Below are positions 40,820 through 49,524 of a stretch of 64,000 bases of DNA, piece after piece. The stretch is from Streptomyces olivochromogenes (lineage in GTDB: Bacteria > Actinomycetota > Actinomycetes > Streptomycetales > Streptomycetaceae). The stretch lies in the NCBI RefSeq assembly GCF_001514115.1, contig NZ_KQ948481.1:1142-65141 (forward strand). Direction: 5' to 3'. The stretch's first letter is position 1; every line of letters begins with the position of its first letter. Both the position numbers and the translations under genes were made by a program. The notes under the pieces were generated by a model. That model did no database searches. It was not told the DNA's origin and worked only from the letters and a program-made list of their open reading frames with translations.

Positions 40820-41815
40820 TCAGCCGTCGAGGGTGGCCATGGCACCGACGGGGTAGCGGTCGCCGGCCGTGGAGCCGTGGGGGGCGATCTCGTCGAGGGC
40901 GGCGAGGTCGGCCGCGCTCAGCTCGACGGCGCAGGCGGCGAGGTTCTCTTCCAGGTAGGTGACGCGTTTGGTGCCGGGGATGGCGACGATGTCGTCGCCC
41001 TGGGCGAGCACCCAGGCCAGCGCGAGCTGTCCGGCGGTGATGTTCTTGGCGGCGGCCAGTGCCTGCAGCCGTTCCACGATGTGCAGGTTCGTCTCGAGGT
41101 TGCCCTGCTGGAAGCGGGGCACGACGCGGCGGAAGTCGTGTTCGGCGAGGGCGTCGAGGCTGCGGATGGCTCCGGTGAGCAGGCCGCGGCCCAGCGGGCT
41201 GTAGCCGACGAAGCCGATGCCCAGTTCGCGGACGGCCGCGAGGACGCCGTTGGCCTCGACGTCGCGGGTGGACAGGGAGTACTCGGTCTGTACGGCGGTG
41301 AGCGGGTGCACGGCGTGGGCGCGGCGGATGGTGGCGGCGGACGCCTCGCAGATGCCGAGGTGGCGGACCTTGCCGGCGGTGACGAGGTCGGCGAGTGCGC
41401 CGGTGGATTCCTCGACGGGGACGGCGGGGTCGACGCGGTGCAGGTAGTACAGGTCGAGGCGGTCGGTGTCCAGCCGGCGCAGGGTGGCGTCGAGGGAGGT
41501 GCGGATGTAGTCGGGGCGGCCGTTGAGGCGGCCGGTGATGGTGCCGTCGGCGGTGACTTCGTTGCCGACCTTGGAGGAGACGGTGATGCTGTCGCGGCGG
41601 CCGGCGATGACGCGGGCGACGAACTCCTCGTTGCTGTGCGGGCCGTAGAAGTCCGCGGTGTCCAGGAGGTTCACGCCCAGTTCCAGGGCGCGGTGCGCGG
41701 TGCGCAGGGCTTCCTGGTCGTCGGCGGGCCCGTAGGCGAAGGTCATGCCCATGCAGCCGAGTCCCTGCTCGGAGACCTCCAGCCCCTGGCTGCCGAGTTT
41801 TCGTTGGCGCATCAT
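40820..41815 (-). CDS. Aldo/keto reductase
   Basis: A 331-aa TIM-barrel NADPH reductase. The catalytic set is visible: Asp and Tyr in NLLDTADFYGPHSNE, Lys in ITVSSKVGNE and His in DLYYLHRVD. It belongs to the IolS/YakC-like group, which includes 4-ketoreductases for deoxysugars. It could carry out the last 4-keto reduction of the dTDP-sugar, since no other 4-ketoreductase is seen in the window, or reduce a polyketide carbonyl. Its promoter contains the operator 41863-41898, shared with the glycosyltransferase and 2,3-dehydratase promoter. That supports a role in sugar biosynthesis. Confidence 0.5.
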   Translation of the reverse strand: MMRQRKLGSQGLEVSEQGLGCMGMTFAYGPADDQEALRTAHRALELGVNLLDTADFYGPHSNEEFVARVIAGRRDSITVSSKVGNEVTADGTITGRLNGRPDYIRTSLDATLRRLDTDRLDLYYLHRVDPAVPVEESTGALADLVTAGKVRHLGICEASAATIRRAHAVHPLTAVQTEYSLSTRDVEANGVLAAVRELGIGFVGYSPLGRGLLTGAIRSLDALAEHDFRRVVPRFQQGNLETNLHIVERLQALAAAKNITAGQLALAWVLAQGDDIVAIPGTKRVTYLEENLAACAVELSAADLAALDEIAPHGSTAGDRYPVGAMATLDG

Positions 41816-41862
41816 CGGTTCCTTCCTGAGCCGTGCACGGGGCGGTTGTCGTCTCGCCGTGA

Positions 41863-41898
41863 CTGTCTAGCAGTGACAGTGTCAGTGTCTTTGCTAGA
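41863..41898. promoter_or_regulatory. Operator CTGTCTAGCAGTGACAG plus flanking TCTAGCA/TGCTAGA repeat
   Basis: CTGTC and GACAG are 5-bp arms around TAGCAGT (41863-41879). TCTAGCA (41867-41873) is also mirrored by TGCTAGA (41892-41898), and TGACAGTGTCA (41874-41884) is palindromic. The first part matches 18016-18031 exactly. Confidence 0.5.
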
Positions 41899-41939
41899 GA
41901 AGTGGTGGGGTGCCGGTCCCTGGGTGCTCGGACGGCCCG

Positions 41940-42806
41940 TCAGCCGGCGGTGGTCAGTTCGCTGGTGACGGACATCCAGGTGTGGCCCGCCGGGGCGGCG
42001 TTGGCGGCCAGGTGGGTCCACGGGTCGGTGCCCAGCACCGCGGCCGCTTCCTGGCGCAGCCAGGAGTCGAAGGGGTCGGCGGAGGCCGCGAGCCGGCGGG
42101 CGGCGCCCTGCGGGTCGCGGGCCTCGATCCGGTGGACCAGCACGTCCTGGCCGCCCAGCACCTGGAGGGCGAAGGACTCCTGGAGGATGCCCGCGCGGCG
42201 CCGGGAGGTCTCATAGGCGCGCAGCCGCGGCCCGGCGAGCTCGGCCTGCAGGGCGTGCCAGGCGCCGGCGGTGCCGGGCGGCAGCGGCAGCAGGGCGCCG
42301 GCGCTCGTGACGGTGCGGCGGGCCGCGGCGCGGGCGTTGTTGCGGGCGGCGGGGGCGAGCCGGCGCAGGCCGAGGACGGCCAGCATGTTGGACTCCACGC
42401 CGATGCCCCAGCGTTCGGCGATCAGGCCGTCGGCCAGCAGCCGCCACACCACGACGCCGGTGAACTCGATGGCCTGTCCGGTGGGCGGCGCGCCGAGGAA
42501 GTCGCCGAGGTGGGTGCCGCGCCAGGTGTTGTGGATGACGACGTGGTCGCCGTGGGCGCTCATGTCCTCGATGGTCACGTGCAGGTCGGGGAAGCCCTCG
42601 CGCAGGCCGGCGATGGTGTAGCGGACGCCTTCGAGGCCTTCGGGGGCGCCGGGCAGCGGCTGGTGGTCGACCATGTGGGGGCTGTAGATCTCGTCGACGA
42701 CGGAGAAGTCGCCCTGGTTGACGAAGGCGTCGAAGACCCGGCGGATGGTCTGCTTGTTGCGTTCCTCCACGCTGCGGGCGGTGCGCTCCGTCTCGTGTAT
42801 CGACAC
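41940..42806 (-). CDS. SnoaL-like cyclase fused to a C-terminal ABM/DUF6176-like domain
   Basis: A 288-aa two-part protein. Residues 1-140 are a SnoaL-like NTF2 domain (NKQTIRRVFDAFVNQGDFSVVDEIYSPHMVDHQP, then GLREGFPDLHVTIEDMSAHGDHVVIHNTWRGTH). Residues 160-288 form a second domain with LQVLGGQDVLVHRIEARDPQG near the middle, similar in style to small monooxygenase or DUF6176 domains. Fusion of the two is uncommon. It directly follows the KASIII-like gene (107-bp gap) at the end of the PKS block. It may close a ring or act on the released chain. Confidence 0.5.
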   Translation of the reverse strand: MSIHETERTARSVEERNKQTIRRVFDAFVNQGDFSVVDEIYSPHMVDHQPLPGAPEGLEGVRYTIAGLREGFPDLHVTIEDMSAHGDHVVIHNTWRGTHLGDFLGAPPTGQAIEFTGVVVWRLLADGLIAERWGIGVESNMLAVLGLRRLAPAARNNARAAARRTVTSAGALLPLPPGTAGAWHALQAELAGPRLRAYETSRRRAGILQESFALQVLGGQDVLVHRIEARDPQGAARRLAASADPFDSWLRQEAAAVLGTDPWTHLAANAAPAGHTWMSVTSELTTAG

Positions 42807-42913
42807 GTTCTCTCGTCCTCTCGTCCTTCGGTCTCGGCGTCCCGCGGGTGCGGGGGCGCAAGGTCACAGGGGCGGCGGGCGGATGCCCGGGGCGGGTCAG
42901 CGGCCGGGGCGGG

Positions 42914-44047
42914 TCAGCGGCCGGGGAAGGGGGCGTCCCAGGTGAGGGTGAGGCCCGCGTACAGGTAGCGGCTGGCCTCGATGGCCAGCAGCAGGACGGT
43001 GTCGCCGGGGCGGATGCGGCCCTCGCGCCAGCCGGCGTCGAGGGCGAGGGGGACGGCGGCGGAGCCGGTGGCGCCGACGTCGGTGAGGTTCTCCACGATG
43101 GTCTTGCTCAGGGTGGCCTGGTCGGCGGGCGAGAGCCCGGCGGCGGCGTACTCGCTGGCGAAGTACTCGGCGTTGCCCTCGGGCAGCACGCACGCGTCGA
43201 GGTCGGCCAGGGACAGGCGGGAGCGGGTGAGCAGGTCGTGGATGCCCTCGACGAAGACGCGGGGGCCGAACTGGGCGGTGCCGGGGATGTCGAGGCGGAT
43301 GTCCATCAGGCGGGGGCGGCGCTGCTGTTCGGCGAGGGGGGCGTCGGTGCCGCCGCCGACGATGAGCATGCCGGGTTTGCGGGCGCCGCCCAGGGAGCGG
43401 GTGGCGAAGACGGGGCGCGGGCGGCCGTGGGCGGAGCCCTCCTCGCCGGCGCGCAGCACCAGGGCGCCGGCGCCGTCGCCGAAGGTGTAGACGGTCAGCC
43501 GGTCGCGCATCCGTACGCGTTCGGGGTCGCGGCCCAAAAAGACGGGGGCCAGCAGCGGGGAGACGGCCTCGGCGCCGATGACCAGGGCGGTGGTGTAGGT
43601 GCCGTCGGCGAGCAGGCGGCGGGCGATGTCGTGGGCCTGGACGGCGCCCACGCAGCCGGCGCGGACCTCGATGACCGCGCAGTCCTGCAGGCCGAGCTGC
43701 TGCTGGACGTAGGTGGCGGCGACGGGCAGGAGGTAGTCGGGGCTGGCGGTGGACAGGACGATCAGGTCGATCTCGCCGGCCTGGACGCCGGCCCGCTCGA
43801 GGGCCTGGCGGGCGGCGGCGGTGGCCATCTGCGAGGTGCTGGTGGTGTGGGCGCCGGTGGCCGGGTCGACCATCCAGTGCCGGCGCTTGACCTGGATGCC
43901 GTCCAGGACGTCGGCGGGCAGCGGGCCGCAGAAGCGGGCCAGGGCGTCGTTGTCGAGGGCCTCGCCCGGCAGGTGGGCGCCGGTGGCCAGGACCGAGACA
44001 TGGCGTGCGCGGGGTTCGGCGGGCGGGGCGGCGGGGGTGTGGGGCAT
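42914..44047 (-). CDS. KASIII-like enzyme with Cys but without the usual His and Asn
   Basis: A 377-aa thiolase-fold protein from ATG 44047. The active-site Cys is in EVRAGCVGAVQAHDIA, as in FabH. Where FabH has HQAN this protein reads LPEGNAEY, and where FabH has GNTSAAS it reads GATGSAAV, so His and Asn of the condensation triad are both changed. Loss of these residues is known for KASIII relatives that transfer acyl groups to oxygen or nitrogen, or that start chains in an unusual way. It lies 3 bp after the KS-CLF fusion. Its role could be priming or final acyl transfer. Confidence 0.5.
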   Translation of the reverse strand: MPHTPAAPPAEPRARHVSVLATGAHLPGEALDNDALARFCGPLPADVLDGIQVKRRHWMVDPATGAHTTSTSQMATAAARQALERAGVQAGEIDLIVLSTASPDYLLPVAATYVQQQLGLQDCAVIEVRAGCVGAVQAHDIARRLLADGTYTTALVIGAEAVSPLLAPVFLGRDPERVRMRDRLTVYTFGDGAGALVLRAGEEGSAHGRPRPVFATRSLGGARKPGMLIVGGGTDAPLAEQQRRPRLMDIRLDIPGTAQFGPRVFVEGIHDLLTRSRLSLADLDACVLPEGNAEYFASEYAAAGLSPADQATLSKTIVENLTDVGATGSAAVPLALDAGWREGRIRPGDTVLLLAIEASRYLYAGLTLTWDAPFPGR

Positions 44048-44049
44048 GG

Positions 44050-46419
44050 TCAGTTCTCCGTTGCGGGACGCAGGACGAGGCTGATGTGGGTGCCGCCGAG
44101 CGAGGAGCTGTTGATGAGCACCGGCCCCGCCGGCACCCCGCTTTCCGGGGTGGTCCAGGCGGTGAGGGCGAGGAGGGCGGCCAGCTGGGCGCCCGCGCCG
44201 ACCGGTTCGCCCAGGGTCTGTTTGGGGGTGTGCACCGGGCAGCGGGCCTCGGCGGCCAGCCGGGCGGTGGCAAGGGCCTCGGGGGCGTCCGCGCGGGTGA
44301 GGCCGGCGGCGTTGGCCCAGATGCCGGTCAGCTCGCCGGGGGTGAGGCCGGCGTGGGTGAGGGCGGCGCGCATGGCGCGCCCGACGCCCTCGCCCTCGGT
44401 ATTCCAGCGGCCGATGCCGGCCGCGTCGCCGGCGGCGGCGTGGCCGGCGAACTCGGCCAGGATGCGGGCGCCGCGGGCGCGGGCGCTGGATTCGCGTTCC
44501 AGGACGAGGGCGATGCCGCCCTCGGCCAGGGTGTAGCCGGCGTCGCCGAACAGCGGCAGCTGGCGGTAGGCGGCCAGCACGCCCGGGGAGAGGTCCTCGA
44601 CCGCCGGGCACAGCACCGCCTCGGCGCGGTGCTGCAGCAGCAGGTCGTGGGCGACGGTCAGGGCGGAGGCGCCGGCGGCGTGGCCGGTGGTGACGGTGGA
44701 GGTGGGGCCCTTGGCGCCGACGTGCATGGCGACCTGGCCGGCGGCGGCGTTGAAGACGGTGTTGGGGAAGACGGCGGGGCTGCCGTGGGCGGGGCAGCCG
44801 CCCAGCACCGGCAGCAGGAAGTCCTCGATGCTGCGCATCGGGCCCAGTCCGGTGCCCAGGACGACCCCGGTGTGCTCGTCGGCCTGAAGGCCGGCGTGGG
44901 CGAGGGCGGCGCGGCAGGAGGCGACGGCGAGCTGGGAGAGGCGGTCCATGCGGCGCCGGTCGCGGGCGCCGATGTGGGCGGCGGGGTCGAAGACGGCGCG
45001 GGCCACGCGCAGGCCGTCCTCGTCGGTGCCCAGCCGCCGCCCCTGCCGCCAGGCCTCCCACAGCGCCTTGAGGCCGTCGCCGGCGGGGGTCAGGGCGGCG
45101 CCCCCGGTGATGACGACCTTCTCGGCGGCGGGCGGGGCGGGGACGGTGAAGCGCCGTCCGGAGGGCCAGCCGAAGGCGACGCAGGCATTGGCGCCGGCGA
45201 AGGCGAAGTTGTTGGACAGGGCGGCGTTCATGGCCAGTTCGCGGCCGGTGTCGGGGACCGCGTCCAGGCCGCACTTGGGGTCGGTGCCGGTGAAGTTGGC
45301 GGTCGGCGGGGCGATCTGTTCGACCAGGGCCTTGACGGTGACGATGGCCTCGACCGCGCCGGCCGCACCCAGCAGGTGGCCGATCATCGACTTGGAGCTG
45401 CTCAGGGCGGTTTTCTGGGCGGCCTCGCCGAACGCGGCGCGCACCGCGTTGGACTCGGCGGAGTCGTTCTTGGGGGTGCCGGTGCCGTGGCCGTTGATGT
45501 AGCCGACGTCCCCCGGGGTGATGCCGGCGGCCTTCAGGGCGCCGCGGATGGCGCGGGCGGCGCCCTCGCCCTCGGGGTGCGGGGCGGTGGCGTGGTAGCC
45601 GTCGGCGGACAGGCCGTAGCCCAGGACCTCCGCCAGGACGGGGGCGCCCGCGGCGCGGGCCACCGACTCCTCGGCCAGCACCAGCATGCCCGCGCCCTCG
45701 CCCAGGGACAGCCCGTCGCGGTCCTTGGAGTAGGGGGCGGCGGGTTTGGCGGACAGCGACTGGAGGCTGGTGAAGCCGGCGAACGCGGTCTCGGTGAAGG
45801 CGTCGCTGCCGCCGGCGAGCATCGCGTCCGCGCGGCCCGCGGCGATCGCCTCGGCGGCGTGCGCGATGGCGTGCGCGCCCGAGGCGCAGGCGGTGTTGAC
45901 GGACAGGGCCGGTCCCTTGAGGGCGAAGGCGGCGCTGAGTGCCTCGGCGATGGCCTGCGGCGGGACCAGCAGGTAGTGCAGGGCGTCGTCGGGCAGGGGG
46001 GTGCCCTCGCGGCTGCGGCGGGCGAGTTTTTCGGCGCTGCGCAGGCCGCCGTTGCAGGAGCCGAACGCCACCCCCCAGCGTGCGGCGGGCAGGCCGGCGA
46101 GGCCCGCCTGATGGAGGGCTTCGGCGGCGGCGGTCAGCGCGAAGTCGACGGCCGGTTCCCGCTCGCTGCCGCCGAAGGCGGCCAGGTAGTCGTAGGCGGG
46201 CCGGGGCAGGGGGGGCACTTCGCCGCCGATGGCCGTGCCGTAGCCGTCCATCGGCAGGCCGGTGACCGGGCCGATGGCCGAATGCCCGGCCCGGATGCCC
46301 TCCCACAGCGCGGCGGCGCCCTCGCCCTGGGCGGTCACGGCGCCGACACCGCAGACCACCACGGTCCGGGGCCGGGCCGCGGTGTCCGGCCGTACGGCGC
46401 GGTCGTGGACGTCGGTCAT
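44050..46419 (-). CDS. Ketosynthase-CLF fusion protein
   Basis: A 789-aa fusion of two thiolase-fold halves. Half 1 (residues 1-400) is an active-looking KS with VNTACASGAHAIAHA (Cys), YINGHGTGTPKND (His) and SSKSMIGHLLGAAG. Half 2 (about 410-789) is chain-length-factor-like: the Cys position reads VTTGHAAGASAL (His for Cys), the HGT motif reads WANAAGLTRAD, and TPKQTLGEPVGAG keeps the Lys region. The start at 46419 has an ideal AAAGGAG; an upstream ATG at 46467 overlaps the previous stop (ATGA) and would add 16 residues. KS and CLF are separate genes in most type II systems, so the fusion is unusual. It is the second extension pair of this cluster. Confidence 0.5.
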   Translation of the reverse strand: MTDVHDRAVRPDTAARPRTVVVCGVGAVTAQGEGAAALWEGIRAGHSAIGPVTGLPMDGYGTAIGGEVPPLPRPAYDYLAAFGGSEREPAVDFALTAAAEALHQAGLAGLPAARWGVAFGSCNGGLRSAEKLARRSREGTPLPDDALHYLLVPPQAIAEALSAAFALKGPALSVNTACASGAHAIAHAAEAIAAGRADAMLAGGSDAFTETAFAGFTSLQSLSAKPAAPYSKDRDGLSLGEGAGMLVLAEESVARAAGAPVLAEVLGYGLSADGYHATAPHPEGEGAARAIRGALKAAGITPGDVGYINGHGTGTPKNDSAESNAVRAAFGEAAQKTALSSSKSMIGHLLGAAGAVEAIVTVKALVEQIAPPTANFTGTDPKCGLDAVPDTGRELAMNAALSNNFAFAGANACVAFGWPSGRRFTVPAPPAAEKVVITGGAALTPAGDGLKALWEAWRQGRRLGTDEDGLRVARAVFDPAAHIGARDRRRMDRLSQLAVASCRAALAHAGLQADEHTGVVLGTGLGPMRSIEDFLLPVLGGCPAHGSPAVFPNTVFNAAAGQVAMHVGAKGPTSTVTTGHAAGASALTVAHDLLLQHRAEAVLCPAVEDLSPGVLAAYRQLPLFGDAGYTLAEGGIALVLERESSARARGARILAEFAGHAAAGDAAGIGRWNTEGEGVGRAMRAALTHAGLTPGELTGIWANAAGLTRADAPEALATARLAAEARCPVHTPKQTLGEPVGAGAQLAALLALTAWTTPESGVPAGPVLINSSSLGGTHISLVLRPATEN

Positions 46420-46463
46420 GGCCGCACTCCTTTCGGATAGGGCGGGTGTTGCGGGTGTGTCGG

Positions 46464-47753
46464 TCATGAGGTCCGTCCCAGGGCGAGGGCGACGGCCTGG
46501 CCCTCCAGGCCGCGGGCCAGGGCCAGGGCGCTGTCGGGCCGGGTGTGGCGGGGGGTGAGGGGGACGTAGTCGAGGTCGCACTCGGCGGCGGGGTGGTGCA
46601 GGTTGAGGGTGGCGGGCACGGTGCCGCTGTCCAGGGCGAGGGCGGCGACGGCCGCGTTCAGCGCGCCGGCGCCGCCGACGAGGTGTCCGGTCTGCGGTTT
46701 GACGCTGCTGATCTGGGCGGACTTGGCGGCCGTGCCGAGGGCGTCGTGCAGGGCGACGGTCTCGCTGGCGTCGCCCTGCAGGGTGGCGCAGCCGTGCGCG
46801 GCGATGTAGCTGCCGTCGGGGAAGGGCCGTGCGGCATCGGCGAGGGCGCGGCCGATGGCGCGGGCCAGGCCGCGGGCGCGGGGCTGGGGGCTGGGGGGGC
46901 GGACGCAGTCGTTGCCGGCGCCGAAGCCGGTGATCTCGGCGTAGCAGCGGGCGCCGCGGGCCAGGGCGTGTTCGCGTTCCTCCAGGACCAGGAGGGCGGC
47001 GCCCTCGCCGAAGACCGAGCCGGAGCGGTCGCGGTCGAAGGGCCGGAAGGCCTCGGTGCCCAGGTCGGTGCGGGTGCTCAGGACGCCCAGGCCGTCCATC
47101 TTGGACATCGCCCACCAGCCGGTGGCGTCGTCGTAGCCGCCCGCGAGGACGAGGTCGGCCTCGCCGCGGCGTACGGTGCGCATGCCCCGGCCGATCGCCA
47201 TCGCGCCGGAGTCGGCGGTGCCGGCGAAGTAGGCGTTGGCGCCGCGGATGCCGTACTTCTCGGAGATGTGGAAGGCGGCGGCGGGCTGCAGTCCCTCGAC
47301 GAAGAACAGCGGGGCGATCACCGAGGAGGCGCTCTGCCCCAGCCGGTGCAGGTCGGGGGTGCCGTCATCGGCGCGGACGGCCTGCAGCTGGGCGATGAGC
47401 TCGTCCATGCGGGGCATTTCCTTGTTGCTGCCCAGGAACAGGCCCGTGCGCTGTCCCAGGTCGCTCCCGTCGTCCAGGCCCGCATCCTGCAGGGCGAGGG
47501 TGGCGCCGGCCAGGGCGAGCTGGTCGCCGCGGCACAGCATGCGCAGGGTGCGCCGCGAGGCCCACTGGGCGGGGGTGAAGGAGGGGATCTCGGCGCCGAT
47601 GCCGGTGCGCAGCGGGGCGGGGTCGTAGGCGCGCAGCGGTCCGATGCCGCAGCGGCCCTCCAGCAGGCTGTGCCAGGTCTCGGCGGCGCTCTGGCCGATC
47701 GCGGTCATCAGGCCGATGCCGGTGACCATCACGCGGCGGCGCTGCTCGCTCAT
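46464..47753 (-). CDS. Chain-length-factor-like ketosynthase (Cys to Ala)
   Basis: A 429-aa KS-fold protein, ATG 47753 overlapping the dehydratase stop by ATGA. The active-site segment reads AGTADSGAMAI where a KS has TACASGAHAI, so Ala replaces the nucleophile. The first His survives (AAHGCATLQGD), as does SVKPQTGHLVGGAG. It should pair with the KS at 48247 as its non-condensing partner. Together with the fusion protein this gives two KS/CLF pairs, as expected for highly reducing type II systems that build conjugated polyenes in two stages. Confidence 0.5.
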   Translation of the reverse strand: MSEQRRRVMVTGIGLMTAIGQSAAETWHSLLEGRCGIGPLRAYDPAPLRTGIGAEIPSFTPAQWASRRTLRMLCRGDQLALAGATLALQDAGLDDGSDLGQRTGLFLGSNKEMPRMDELIAQLQAVRADDGTPDLHRLGQSASSVIAPLFFVEGLQPAAAFHISEKYGIRGANAYFAGTADSGAMAIGRGMRTVRRGEADLVLAGGYDDATGWWAMSKMDGLGVLSTRTDLGTEAFRPFDRDRSGSVFGEGAALLVLEEREHALARGARCYAEITGFGAGNDCVRPPSPQPRARGLARAIGRALADAARPFPDGSYIAAHGCATLQGDASETVALHDALGTAAKSAQISSVKPQTGHLVGGAGALNAAVAALALDSGTVPATLNLHHPAAECDLDYVPLTPRHTRPDSALALARGLEGQAVALALGRTS

Positions 47754-48250
47754 GCTGTGCCCTCCCGGGTCGTCTCGTCGCTGACCAGGGCCAGGACGCG
47801 GGCGGTGGCGACCACCCGGCCGCCGGCCCGGGCGGTGGCCCGGCACTCGGTGCGGTGCGGGCCGTGAGCGCTCACCTCGACGGTGAGGTGGACCTGGTCG
47901 CCGGGGCCGACGAAGTGCTTGAAGCGCACGCCGCGCACGGCGGCCAGCCGCCAGGTGCCGGGGCCCGCGGCGGTACGGGCGAGCGCGGCCATGCTCTCCA
48001 GCAGCAGCACGCCGGGCAGCACGGGGTGGCGCGGGAAGTGGTCGGTGAAACAGGTCAGGGTGGCGGGCACGTTGCGCACGGCCGCCGCCCGCTCGCCGAC
48101 GACGGCCTCCAGCAGCCGGTCGAACCCGCCCAGGCCGCCGCCGGGCACGGCGGTGGCCGCGGATCCCGCACCGGAGACAGGGACGGCAACGGGACCGGGG
48201 GTGGGGGTGGGGGTGGGGGTGGGTCCCGCGGCGGGGACGGTGGTGGTCAT
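47750..48250 (-). CDS. FabZ/FabA-like hot-dog dehydratase
   Basis: A 166-aa protein. After a Pro/Thr-rich N-terminal 40 residues (TPTPTPTPG) the hot-dog domain begins with FDRLLEAVVGERAAAVRNV. The catalytic His lies in TDHFPRHPVLPGVLLLESMAALA, an exact FabZ signature. It removes water from 3-hydroxyacyl-ACP to make the enoyl unit of a polyene. It overlaps both neighbours (ATGA at each end). The second hot-dog protein at 49521 lacks this His, so the two may form a heterodimer. Confidence 0.5.
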   Translation of the reverse strand: MTTTVPAAGPTPTPTPTPGPVAVPVSGAGSAATAVPGGGLGGFDRLLEAVVGERAAAVRNVPATLTCFTDHFPRHPVLPGVLLLESMAALARTAAGPGTWRLAAVRGVRFKHFVGPGDQVHLTVEVSAHGPHRTECRATARAGGRVVATARVLALVSDETTREGTA

Positions 48251-49524
48251 GTGTCCTCCCGCGGGGCGCCGACGACGAGGCTGGTGTTGCTGCCGCCGAA
48301 CGCGAACGCGTTGATCAGGGCCGCCGCCACCGGCATCGGGCGGGCGGTGTGCGGCACGTAGTCGAGGTCCAGGCCACGGTCGGGCCGCTCGAGGTTGACG
48401 GTGGGCGGGACCAGGGAGTGGCGGATCGCGCCGAGCGCGGCCAGCACGCCCAGGCCCAGGCTGGCGGAGGTGAGGTGGCCGGCCATCGACTTGGGGGCGC
48501 TGACCACCAGACGGCGGGCGTCGTCGGCGAAGACCTTCTTGATGGCGACCGTCTCGGACTGGTCGTTGCCGTGGGTGCTGGTGCCGTGCGCGACGACGTA
48601 GTCGATGCCGGCGGTGCCCAGCCCGGATTCGCCGATCGCCGCCTCCATGGCCTGGACGGCGCCGGAGCCGTCCGGCGGGGAGTCGGTGATGCGCCAGGCG
48701 TTGAGGGTGGAGCCGTAGCCGAGGACCTCGCCCAGGACGGGCGCGCCGCGCTCGCGGGCGGCGTCGAGGTCTTCGAGGACGACGGCGACGGCGCCCTCGC
48801 CGATCACGAAGCCGGAGCGGTCGGCGTCGAAGGGCCGCGAGGCGTGCTCGGGATCGTCGTTGTGACGGTCGGTCAGCGCACCCAGCAGGCTGAAGCCGAG
48901 CAGGTCGAGCCAGGTGGTCAGGGAGTCGTAGCCGCCGGCGACCATCAGCCGGGCGTCGCCCTCCTGGATGGCGCGGTAGGCCTCCCCGATGGCGTGCCCG
49001 GAGCCGGAGCAGGCGGTGGAGATCCCGATCATCGGCCCGGTCGCGGACATCATCCGGGCCATCGCGCTGAGCGGCACGTTCTGGTCGTCGGTGAGGGTGA
49101 CGGCCGGCGGGTGGCACAAGAACGCGTCCGCGCGGCCGGTGGTGGCGCGCAGGTGGCCGACGTCCAGGAGGGCCTGCAGCTCGGGGCGGCCGACGCTCGC
49201 GCCCATCGCCACCCCGCGCTCGCCCGGGTCGTACACCTCCTCTGCCAGGTCCTCGGCCCGCGCGGAGCGCAGCGCTTCCCAGGCGGCCGCGACACCGAAC
49301 AGGCCCACCCGGGAGAGGTGTTTGCGCCCGATGCGGGCCGGGATCGCCGCGGCCGGGTCGAAGTCCTTGACCTGGGCGGCGATACGCACCGGGAAGCCGG
49401 CCGCGTCGAAGGTGGTCAGCGGCCCGACGCCGCTGCGGCCGGCGGCCAGGCCCTGCCAGGTGGTGCCGGCGTCGTTGCCCAGCGGGGTGACGGCGCCGAT
49501 GCCGGTGATGGCTACTCGGGTCAT
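48247..49524 (-). CDS. Ketosynthase (KS-alpha type), active
   Basis: A 425-aa condensing enzyme. The catalytic triad is clear: Cys in ISTACSGSGHAIGEA, His in VVAHGTSTHGND, and His in PKSMAGHLTSASLG; NAFAFGGSNTSLV closes it. It belongs to the FabF-like group found in aryl-polyene and other highly reducing type II clusters. It extends the ACP-bound chain with malonyl units, with the protein at 46464 as partner. Coupled overlaps on both sides suggest balanced synthesis of KS, dehydratases and CLF. Confidence 0.5.
   Translation of the reverse strand: MTRVAITGIGAVTPLGNDAGTTWQGLAAGRSGVGPLTTFDAAGFPVRIAAQVKDFDPAAAIPARIGRKHLSRVGLFGVAAAWEALRSARAEDLAEEVYDPGERGVAMGASVGRPELQALLDVGHLRATTGRADAFLCHPPAVTLTDDQNVPLSAMARMMSATGPMIGISTACSGSGHAIGEAYRAIQEGDARLMVAGGYDSLTTWLDLLGFSLLGALTDRHNDDPEHASRPFDADRSGFVIGEGAVAVVLEDLDAARERGAPVLGEVLGYGSTLNAWRITDSPPDGSGAVQAMEAAIGESGLGTAGIDYVVAHGTSTHGNDQSETVAIKKVFADDARRLVVSAPKSMAGHLTSASLGLGVLAALGAIRHSLVPPTVNLERPDRGLDLDYVPHTARPMPVAAALINAFAFGGSNTSLVVGAPREDT

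Noticed and set aside
42914..46306. One very long minus-strand frame across KASIII and KS-CLF
   Set aside because: Only its 3' third is coding (KASIII from 44047). The upper part is a shadow of the KS-CLF gene, which has its own frame, ribosome site and motifs.
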